From: Glandiceps talaboti
Taxonomy: Eukaryota; Hemichordata; Enteropneusta; Spengelidae
Assembly (NCBI RefSeq): GCF_964340395.1
Contig: NC_135549.1
Span: 32,537,332-32,601,331, forward strand
Reading direction: 5' to 3'
DNA: 64,000 nt
The position numbers and the translations under genes were made by a program. The notes below the pieces were generated by a model. That model saw only the letters and a program-made list of their open reading frames with translations, did not search any database and was not told the origin of the DNA. Every line of letters starts with the position of its first letter. The first letter of the stretch is position 1. Of this stretch, positions 61,744 to 64,000 are shown in pieces.

Positions 61744-63005
61744 CATTGACATTGAATATCTAATATCTAGACACAGGCTGGGTCAGGCACTTTCAGTCAC
61801 AGTGTTTGCCACATATTATTTCAAAGTGTCCTAAATTGGTTATGTTTGTACACAATTCAACATGTTCAGGTCAATGGAGGAATAGATTTTAGAGCCAGTA
61901 AATCTTAAGGTATTTCATTTCTTATGTGTTACATGTACAGCTACACATGCAAGTTTTTCTACCACAAGATAACACAATGCAACTCATGGTGTGCAATAGC
62001 GAGAAGTCATTTCTAACAAATAACTGTTGCTTAAAGGTGGCCATGGTGCAGTGTTGTGACACCATACCATATTATGTATTGGATGTATCAAGAGACAGAG
62101 TTTATGTTATATTTATAGCTATTTTTTTATGGTTTATTTTATGCCCATACATTTTTTTGTTTAAGAGCTTGCACAGCACCCGCAAGCGGCGGCATGTGCG
62201 TCCTATATACTATGCGATGTTTTTTTTGTGGTTTTACCCAAGGATGCATTGCAGTACAATGACTACACATGCACGTTCTATGTACGATGTGCAATCTCCA
62301 TGTCGATAGCGCTATCTATGATATCATCGTGAAACAGCTGCTCACAAATGAATCTACCCAGCTGTGCGAGCTGAGGGGCTTTGGCCTAGTTATGATATTA
62401 AATGTATGGACAATTTATGTACAGGAGCGTGGCTCATGATTTTGTTTAGTTGAAAAAAAAGTGACCCCCCCTTTATTCATTTCATGAAAATGATGACCCC
62501 CCCCCTTTTTGAGTCCCAAATTAAGGTGACCCCCCCCCCCCCCCCCCCCGGCCGTAAAAGCTGATCGCTCCCTTAGTATGGATCACATGATAGAACATAA
62601 CGTCTCTTAGTATGGATCACATGATACATGATAGAACATAACTGCATACTATGTTCTCTTAGTATGGAACACATGATAGAGCATAACCGTTCTCCTTAGT
62701 ATGGATCACTTGATGTGTGGGAGAAATTTGTAAAATCAGGGTTACAATTTAATTTTAGTATAACTTCTTACCATATCTATTTATATGCAAATAAAATGTT
62801 GTAATTTCCACTGTTATTGTTGTCTGTTCATTTTTCAGCTGGTACTACTGTAGTCACCACATCTAACATGGGAGTGGCCCAGCAGACTAGCATTCAGCCA
62901 TCACAGGATGGATATGCTCCAACTGCTGCAGCAAACCCTATGCTGTCTGTTGCTGATTTCCCTCCACCAGCATATGGGCAGGCAGCTCCTGAATACTACA
63001 AGTAA
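34112..63005 (+). CDS. Shisa-like type I membrane protein with duplicated cysteine-rich domain (complete, 4 exons)
   Basis: Coding exons 34112-34154, 40574-40889, 55196-55332 and 62839-63005 join with compatible phases (1, 2, 1) and GT/AG borders to give 220 residues, in the normal Shisa size range. Residues 1-20 are a signal peptide ending V-T-A. Residues 24-60 and 71-107 are two copies of a Shisa cysteine module: CxGYxD, W-H-D-S-F-x-C, DGG, CCGTLT, KYCC. Residues 121-144 form one Ile/Val transmembrane helix, followed by a Cys cluster (CICVCCCQCC, 142-151) suited to palmitoylation. The tail is Pro/Ala/Gln rich with PPPAY (207-211), a WW-domain ligand. Shisa proteins retain or tune receptors (Frizzled, FGF or AMPA receptors) in the secretory pathway. 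Which receptor applies here is unknown. Introns total over 28 kb and are filled with repeats. Two cysteine modules instead of one is unusual. Confidence 0.87.
35301..37310 (+). mobile_element. Harbinger-like non-autonomous element, 2-kb copy in Shisa-like intron 1
   Basis: Begins with TTA then GGGAGTGATCAGTTTTTAAG. It runs for about 2 kb in close similarity to 55697-57249 and then 62233-62540, and ends in a C-run after 'tcccaaattaaggtgatcc' without the right terminus. No transposase. 'tcaattcat'-to-'gtttagttga' landmarks allow base-level alignment with the second copy, which lets the LINE insertion there be dated as later. Confidence 0.85.
37311..38780. other. Shisa-like intron 1, no gene seen
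   Basis: Only short ORFs. A two-copy 55-bp direct repeat (CTGTGAGTGGAGGTGTAAAT) lies at 38303-38385. Confidence 0.5.
38781..39400 (+). repeat. Dispersed repeat, copy 1 (partner 54800-55105)
   Basis: Shared blocks: 'atgatacgatccaatatggc', 'agccattttgtttg', 'ttttccatgtccaaagcc', 'aagtctgtttg', 'ttaggttcacaa.tgttgtt' and 'ccttaaaacccaat'. The start (GTCCGTTTATCCGTCCGAGC, then 'ggaccgatttttttcaaac') is a pattern common in invertebrate dispersed repeats. Non-coding. Confidence 0.8.
39480..39850. repeat. Tandem repeat, about 130-bp unit, 3 diverged copies
   Basis: 'ccttgacatgttaaa', 'caccagaaagcattctttta' and a G-rich/C-rich stretch recur three times. Confidence 0.7.
39851..40573. other. End of Shisa-like intron 1, no gene seen
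   Basis: No repeat or exon was recognised. The sequence ends in a pyrimidine-rich acceptor (TTTTATTTACAG). Confidence 0.5.
40574..40889 (+). CDS. Shisa-like exon 2 with two cysteine-rich modules
   Basis: This 316-nt exon encodes residues 15-119 plus two bases. Two modules of 47 residues start at ETCMGYVD and ETCTGYFD. They keep all eight aligned positions of C, W, F, DGG, CCG and YCC, and are also clearly similar as DNA (for example 'tggcatga(t/c)tcttttga'), showing tandem duplication within one exon. It ends before GTAAAG. Confidence 0.93.
40905..43185. repeat. 46-bp minisatellite array, start of Shisa-like intron 2
   Basis: About 49 copies of a 46-bp unit containing TAATGTAATATTACATGGTC and GATATGTTTACCAA. 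Rare variants recur at exactly 966 bp (41161/42127, 41251/42217, 42011/42977), so about 41090-42055 has been duplicated as a 21-unit block. The array starts roughly 20 bp after the exon 2 donor. The unit is related to the 50-bp array at 51290-53010 in the same intron. Confidence 0.96.
43440..43673 (-). pseudogene. LINE A, C-terminal fragment (3' of a Tc1-like insertion)
   Basis: The minus-strand reading VEDELHHLILCSHYTNERKA..SDDKHPLGKYL is the C-terminal region typical of L1/Tx1-type LINE ORF2 proteins (VEDExHxLxxCPxY). Its upstream part lies at 46391-46825 on the other side of the transposon. Confidence 0.75.
43674..46390. mobile_element. 2.7-kb Tc1/mariner-like element inserted in LINE A
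   Basis: The ends are CAGTACAGTTTTTGCTTAAG at 43676 and the near-complement (CAGTACAGTTTTCGCCTAAG inward) ending at 46388, flanked by TA on both sides (43674-43675, 46389-46390). Subterminal zones at both ends (43690-43860, 46195-46380) are rich in GCGAAGCGAAGCG/TTCGCATCGC repeats in opposite orientation. The TA target and CAGT start place it near Tc1/mariner. Only an HTH fragment is encoded; no DDE domain was found. Confidence 0.85.
43988..44320 (+). CDS. Tc1-type N-terminal HTH fragment inside the 2.7-kb element
   Basis: From the Met at 44003: YRINMYMRRRIVSLYNIGVR, then IVDIQACLKE, VSRNAIGRFLKHFKETG and CLRDRQKNKPKI. This has the layout of the first HTH of Tc1 transposases (RxRIVxLxxxGxxxxxIxxxL..SxxxVxxxLKxxxETGxxxxRxxxGRPRK). 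The catalytic domain is absent; the frame runs on into unrelated sequence. It could be a decayed transposase, a DNA-binding fragment kept by the element, or a captured domain. Confidence 0.55.
   Translation: MQSSPMSLVCPYRINMYMRRRIVSLYNIGVRIVDIQACLKEVDLILVSRNAIGRFLKHFKETGCLRDRQKNKPKIQNSEIGSKHGFIRGWCVILSPCQIVPAPQLPNHPR
46391..46825 (-). pseudogene. LINE A, upstream C-terminal-region fragment
   Basis: The minus reading includes WGIYIRNLLDKYSENSMWSN, GYNxxxx-like LCKFNSRRFMIISAKNF and, after a stop, RFCKFCL directly at the TA junction. Removing the Tc1-like element and one TA rejoins a continuous frame (RFCKFCLIMVEDELHHLILC), which is good evidence for the insertion. 5'-truncated. Confidence 0.72.
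46826..47886 (-). pseudogene. LINE B, 3' half of reverse transcriptase ORF and 3' end
   Basis: Minus reading: LVDNKLSIHLG, TESILFGSKRK, SVNYLGAELD, then 47708-47337 with LIQCHYDYACSYWY and HFKQLGWLPIEQRVEQLKLN, then HSYNTRSSSS and FSGAKIWNSLPLCIRN after a frameshift near 47337. This is the thumb and C-terminal part of a CR1/L2/Jockey-type LINE. The 3' end is AAATAAAATCACATCAAATC. The 5' half continues at 49688. Confidence 0.88.
47887..49687. mobile_element. 1.8-kb Harbinger-like element inserted in LINE B (TAA duplication)
   Basis: The element at 47890-49684 begins GGGGCGACGTCAAAAGATC and ends with the complement of GGGGCAACATCAAAAGTTC. TAA lies on both sides (47887-47889, 49685-49687). The LINE frame continues exactly across it: SVSEWL before, VDNKLS after. 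TWA duplication and GGGGC termini suggest PIF/Harbinger. The interior has ORFs no longer than 89 codons and a G-homopolymer near 49599-49622; no transposase was recognised. The GC content of 47900-48960 is higher than that of the surroundings. Confidence 0.85.
49688..50215 (-). pseudogene. LINE B, 5' half of reverse transcriptase ORF
   Basis: Minus reading: GFRSSYSTDTCLMVLTDHI, MLDLQKAFDTVNPEILLGKL, CCGVPQGSILGLLLFLIYVN and the catalytic YADD in LFLYADDSALL, ending SVSEWL at the transposon. The start near 50215 abuts an unrelated repeat, so the copy is 5'-truncated. QGSILGPLLF is altered to QGSILGLLLF. Confidence 0.92.
50220..51180. repeat. Diverged tandem repeat with CCATAGCAACAGCCAAATG units
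   Basis: The segments 'gcaaatatccttagcaac', 'ccatgcccatagcaac(a)gccaaatg' and 'aataaacattcaaaaa.gtatgc' recur five to six times at 100-160-bp spacing. The left part contains the 'gaccgatttcattcaaactta' pattern of dispersed repeats. Non-coding. Confidence 0.75.
51290..53010. repeat. 50-bp minisatellite array, related to 40905-43185
   Basis: About 34 copies of a 50-bp unit containing GCCAGAATGTTATGTTTACC and AATGTAAATTGCTAGATACA. It shares the ATGTTTACCAAGTAAT..TAATGTAA core and 'agatacatgg(t/c)cag' with the 46-bp array 8 kb upstream in the same intron. Right-end units (52750-53000) are the most diverged. Confidence 0.95.
53121..53222 (+). CDS. 33-codon cysteine-rich mini-ORF (doubtful)
   Basis: MNYKAHCCTSCVTCRNHLCK followed by NCANTSVTDHYCV and a stop has eight Cys and three His, reminiscent of a zinc-binding knuckle near the C-terminus of some transposases. 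No upstream coding part is seen. It could be a leftover exon of the adjacent Tigger-type transposon or chance. Confidence 0.15.
   Translation: MNYKAHCCTSCVTCRNHLCKNCANTSVTDHYCV
53467..54815 (+). pseudogene. Tigger/pogo-type DDE transposase, broken into three frames
   Basis: Segment 1 (to 54009) carries an N-terminal HTH region (KIARYSILNGNANAVRHFNK, CGRPILLGRELDSKVQAYIK, LNKEWARSLL). Segment 2 (53989-54390) begins RSLL/MKYGVCQGTKAAKK and has INWDQTGISIIPAGEWTME with the first catalytic Asp. Segment 3 (about 54470-54815) has VAIFDLYKAHRTD with the second Asp and PASCTDQLQPLDLSVNKVFK with the third. The order and motifs are those of the DDE_1 family used by Tigger/Jerky-like transposases. Frameshifts near 54005 and at the C16 run (54436-54451) kill it. 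No terminal repeats were identified. Confidence 0.9.
54800..55105 (+). repeat. Dispersed repeat, copy 2 (partner 38781-39400)
   Basis: It directly follows the transposase remnant and repeats the 'gatacgatccaatatggc..gccattttgtttg' to 'aacccaat.atagcgg' landmarks. An internal duplication repeats 'ccattttcatcgtgat'. Confidence 0.8.
55196..55332 (+). CDS. Shisa-like exon 3 (transmembrane segment)
   Basis: Starts after TTGTTATACAG and completes a Ser codon. It encodes VAIIAVIVVSIIVVVIIGII, the Cys cluster and RTRTTTRYVHTSGI, with one base of the next codon before GTAAGT. Its last 27 nt are multiplied downstream. Confidence 0.93.
55306..55696 (+). repeat. Exon-derived 47-bp minisatellite carrying 8 copies of the Shisa-like exon 3 donor
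   Basis: Each 47-bp unit is the last 27 nt of exon 3 (CCAGATATGTACACACCAGT and GGTATAG) plus the first 20 nt of the intron (GTAAGTTTATCAAGTTAACA). Eight donors occur; the first (55333) is the one that fits the gene. Units 3, 5-8 have drifted (ATCAGGTATGTAACAC). Use of any later donor reads through a TAG formed by the duplicated exon end. The array ends abruptly in a truncated Harbinger-like element at 55697. Confidence 0.95.
55697..57249 (+). mobile_element. Harbinger-like element copy 2, left part (interrupted by a LINE)
   Basis: Aligns with 35435-37010 almost throughout ('cattgtttcacatgtataaa', 'tctaggatatctcttcgatt', 'ggtgagatcagtaggtaaaa' and others). The left terminus is lost at the minisatellite. 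The match stops after 'gacattttta' at 57249, and the copy resumes near 62233. Confidence 0.85.
57696..57959 (+). CDS. LINE ORF1-like protein with a ZZ-type zinc finger
   Basis: This 87-residue reading from the Met at 57696 (the frame stays open upstream to 57543) ends 75 bp before ORF2. It carries NCDICFKN, then FQCLYCEHCYLCNLCF, then HNGHVGLGHRFRII. This is the CxxC..CxxC..LCxxCF..H..H layout of ZZ zinc fingers, which usually bind protein tails such as histone H3. LINE ORF1 proteins of this clade more often have PHD-like, RRM or esterase domains, so a ZZ finger is noteworthy. Whether it is truly ORF1 or a domain caught in the leader is open. Confidence 0.6.
   Translation: MTMINCDICFKNITEHSTIFQCLYCEHCYLCNLCFYSTKIEEEDYPVYGYGSKVVTSTHNGHVGLGHRFRIIQVLIYSPSSKKPLAF
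58034..61522 (+). CDS. LINE ORF2: leader, 2A-like motif, PHD finger, endonuclease, reverse transcriptase
   Basis: 1162 residues, no frameshift. Residues 10-26 form a signal-like hydrophobic leader. Residues 103-111 (GDVHHNPGP) resemble the 2A ribosome-skipping motif but have His where active 2A has Glu. Residues 112-162 form a PHD-type finger (CTNC, CFAC, HLTC, CDEC). About 209-436 is an APE-type endonuclease (LNVRSMKNK, TETWL, GGGVAVYI, YRPPS, GDFNIDL, DHIFVS, SDHDPI). The reverse transcriptase has NYRPVSVLPILSKLFE, QSGFR, DLRKAFDLVNHEIL, GLPQGSILGPLLFLLYINDL and FADD at 878-881. The C-terminal part has LLGIVINNDLSWSSHV and FRVAAPTLYNQLP. It makes and integrates cDNA at a nicked target (target-primed reverse transcription). 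Confidence 0.96.
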   Translation: MAPTTLASRLCYLYMTGFLLSCVLASKSCNNANGVVSSRTLEDSYESFVVKIHDSNANPYGLQTILTHLVGLPITSTRKLRHREVYGRQIWLYYNIIVLLLSGDVHHNPGPCTNCGEPIQYFESDLECFACGNDFHLTCIDINIHELADTWSGEGLWMCDECSPRTGAEVSNADWDINANQDMNNTCDPSSVRNRDFVDPFSQFYRKGIKMLHLNVRSMKNKFDELKAILTDENNKITIAGFTETWLDYRYCDNELNVIGYSLIRRDRGEVNNTKDYGGGVAVYIRENIAFHRRNDLEQNNIEMIAFEIDSSKSKPVIVIFIYRPPSDDLNTWAASFSESLTMIARENKEHVILGDFNIDLRSTDNKATCWLDFMENEYDLTQLITEPTRVTSTTDSLIDHIFVSHPENITQSFVANFSISDHDPICVTRKLATTNKNADTIKYRCLKNFSELKFRAELQAQPWSVIETFDDPEECLATWMQLFGSVLDSHAPFKDKRVKYKRLPDWWTDEISQARSNRDKANRKTGSEVYKYWRNKVKSLIYQAKCSYYQSALKKGTCSIKEFWKHLGDLVPGKTSQRFSNINIDGDILTDPKSVADGLNLWFTSVVEKYVTKFNQRSNVSMDKLRDFVSEKQSDLCFDIPEVTVDFIEKQLRSLDPRKTSGLDGIHSKFLVISADIIAPSLTAIFNRFIRSGSFPSIWKEAKVTPLYKGGIASDPSNYRPVSVLPILSKLFERHIHQHLITYLDHNELLHDKQSGFRTFHSCQTALTALLDSWCNHIDNKDLVGVVFLDLRKAFDLVNHEILFDKLHIYGVNKTSLNLFNSYLVNRKQRVSINGCISDSVPLEVGLPQGSILGPLLFLLYINDLPLCTSNCEIDMFADDSTIHTSAQSVTDLEYKLNGALGGISDWCTENKMCPNIDKTKCMLITTRQKRTHLSRSDLNVKLGDYDIENVLSEKLLGIVINNDLSWSSHVNNIVKKIKSKLYLLARIKCFLPESARRQYYNSFILPHFDYCQAVWGCCSKIDNTRLNSLLKRSMRLILNCDAGISPTEMLIRLNWYPLSYRYKFNNVVSVYKALQGQYPTYISRLLSPYRPSRSLRSVTNHSLLVPFARTNVFKESFRVAAPTLYNQLPAAIRSITNIRSFKIACHKHYFQGFIDDNVNF
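61742..62232. other. Sequence between the LINE tail and the resumed Harbinger-like copy
   Basis: About 490 bp with no match elsewhere in the window. It may belong to the Harbinger-like element (deleted from the copy at 35301) or to another insertion. The 127-codon ORF here has no recognisable motif. Confidence 0.45.
62233..62575 (+). mobile_element. Harbinger-like element copy 2, right part with terminus
   Basis: Matches 37013-37290 ('aggatgcattgc.gtacaatg', 'gaatctacccagctgtgcga', 'ggctcatgattttgtttagt'). After C-runs it ends GGCCGTAAAAGCTGATCGCT CCC, the inverted terminus, followed by TTA (62573-62575). Confidence 0.88.
62576..62715. repeat. Short tandem repeat, about 35-50-bp unit, 4 copies
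   Basis: CTTAGTATGGATCACATGAT followed by AGAACATAAC recurs four times with insertions. It starts exactly at the Harbinger-like terminus. Confidence 0.85.
62839..63005 (+). CDS. Shisa-like exon 4 (cytoplasmic tail, stop)
   Basis: Starts after TTCATTTTTCAG, completes an Ala codon and encodes AGTTVVTTSN to PEYYK plus TAA. PPPAY is a WW-ligand PY motif; a Pro/Tyr-rich C-terminus is typical of Shisa proteins. Confidence 0.9.
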
Positions 63006-63136
63006 CAAACTTTGGGTATATCACAGGTATAAGGGGCATGATCATGACATTAACACTGTTATAGTTTATATACACTTCACTGTAGACTCACACTTAAAAA
63101 ACTTTGCATCAATCATTATACATATATTTCAATCAT

Positions 63137-63142
63137 AATAAA
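63137..63142 (+). terminator. Polyadenylation signal of the Shisa-like gene
   Basis: AATAAA 132 bp after the stop codon, followed by a GT/T-rich stretch (GTGAATCATTGTTCCC). No other AATAAA lies between the stop and this one. Confidence 0.6.
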
Positions 63143-64000
63143 GAAGATTCATAAAATGTGAATCATTGTTCCCATTTCATCAGCGTATCAGTGACTATGG
63201 TGTTAATGATTTCAATATTACACAGAATTAAGTTTTGATTTTCATATATTTGAGATTTTTTGATTAAGTCTTTCAGTCCTGCCAAGTTCTTGCTATGTTA
63301 TCTCCAAGGTAGATAGACCTTACAGGTAAATGCTGCCCTCTATAGAGAGTAAATTCACCAAGGTTGATAGACCTTACAGATATATACTGCCCTTTATAGA
63401 ATGAGTGAAGCTGTGATATTTAGAGTGTTAAATTTTAAGTATATTGTATACAGATACCAACAAGTCGACAAGTAAAGCATACAACCAAAACACTGATTTT
63501 GAAACTACAGAGTTATGGTTAACCGACTACTAAACAAAATTATAGTAAACTGTTACATTTCACTCTCTTATTCAAGATTATCTCTATCACAAGAGTTTGC
63601 CCATTATTATATAGATCTCAGTATTAGTCACTTTCACTTTGTTGGGTTTAATTGTAGTCATGATGTTCCTTCACAAAGAGGTTGACTAATGTGTGAGGGC
63701 ATCCTGTCATGGTGTATCTTGCTTGAAACTGCTATCTTTTTTCTTTTTTTTAAATCTATACCATATAACTATGGCTTGTAATTGCTTTGAAGTGTCCTGT
63801 TTGTAAGAACCTGACAATGATAGTATAGACTGGTACAGTACCAAGTTTGTCAATAAAAAGACACACAACTTAAACTGCAAAGAAACAATTATAGAGGTAC
63901 CACACACACACAGTGGAGATGTACAAGTAGACAAGATATCATGGTGATTATCAGTTCGAAAGTTAACAATTGAAAGCATTAAAATCATCATATCCATGTG
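63143..64000. other. Downstream of the Shisa-like gene, no gene seen
   Basis: A two-copy direct repeat of about 55 bp ('ccaaggt.gatagaccttaca' to 'ctgccctttata') lies at 63306-63400. Otherwise AT-rich with no supported ORF. Confidence 0.5.

Overview
The window looks like nuclear DNA of an invertebrate chordate, most probably a lancelet (Branchiostoma-like). This is inferred from vertebrate-like split genes (GNS, a Shisa family member), many low-copy LINE and DNA-transposon remnants, and minisatellites that run across exon-intron borders, a feature I recall being reported for amphioxus under the name 'mirage'. Nothing bacterial or viral was recognised.

Two split host genes account for most of the confident coding sequence. 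(1) On the minus strand, 10930 down to 2675, lie the first five exons (183 codons) of N-acetylglucosamine-6-sulfatase (GNS), with signal peptide, DDQ metal site and the CCPSR formylglycine motif. The rest of the gene lies beyond position 1. (2) On the plus strand, 34112 to 63005, a complete four-exon Shisa-like membrane protein of 220 residues can be assembled with matching splice phases. Its cysteine-rich ectodomain is duplicated within exon 2, and a PPxY tail is encoded in the last exon. A third candidate is an intronless 196-codon ORF at 19992-20582 behind a CCAAT/TATA promoter; its product is not recognised.

Layout. 1-11000: GNS exons separated by introns holding 37-, 43-, 62- and 54-bp minisatellites; the 62-bp array is made of the end of exon 4 plus its 5' splice site. 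11000-16200: promoter of GNS, then small inverted-repeat transposons (Harbinger-like, palindromic, hAT-like) and a 2.6-kb foldback element. 18000-20600: a decayed LINE and the TATA-driven ORF. 21400-23170: a 158-bp satellite with repeated ATGCAAAT octamers. 23800-34000: a diverged inverted repeat, direct repeats, a 51-bp minisatellite, a solo foldback arm and a perfect palindromic element. 34000-63100: the Shisa-like gene. Intron 1 has a Harbinger-like copy. Intron 2 has 46/50-bp minisatellites on both sides of two LINEs, one interrupted by a Tc1-like element at a TA site and the other by a Harbinger-like element at a TAA site, plus a Tigger-type transposase pseudogene. Intron 3 opens with a second exon-derived minisatellite and a Harbinger-like element interrupted by an intact LINE of the CR1/L2 type.

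The most unusual signal is that two unrelated genes, on opposite strands, have each tandemly multiplied an exon 3' end together with its splice donor, in both cases with a unit whose inclusion would introduce a stop. A second theme is a set of palindromic elements of very different size (31, 97, 171, 230 bp), each flanked by a 9- or 10-bp direct duplication.
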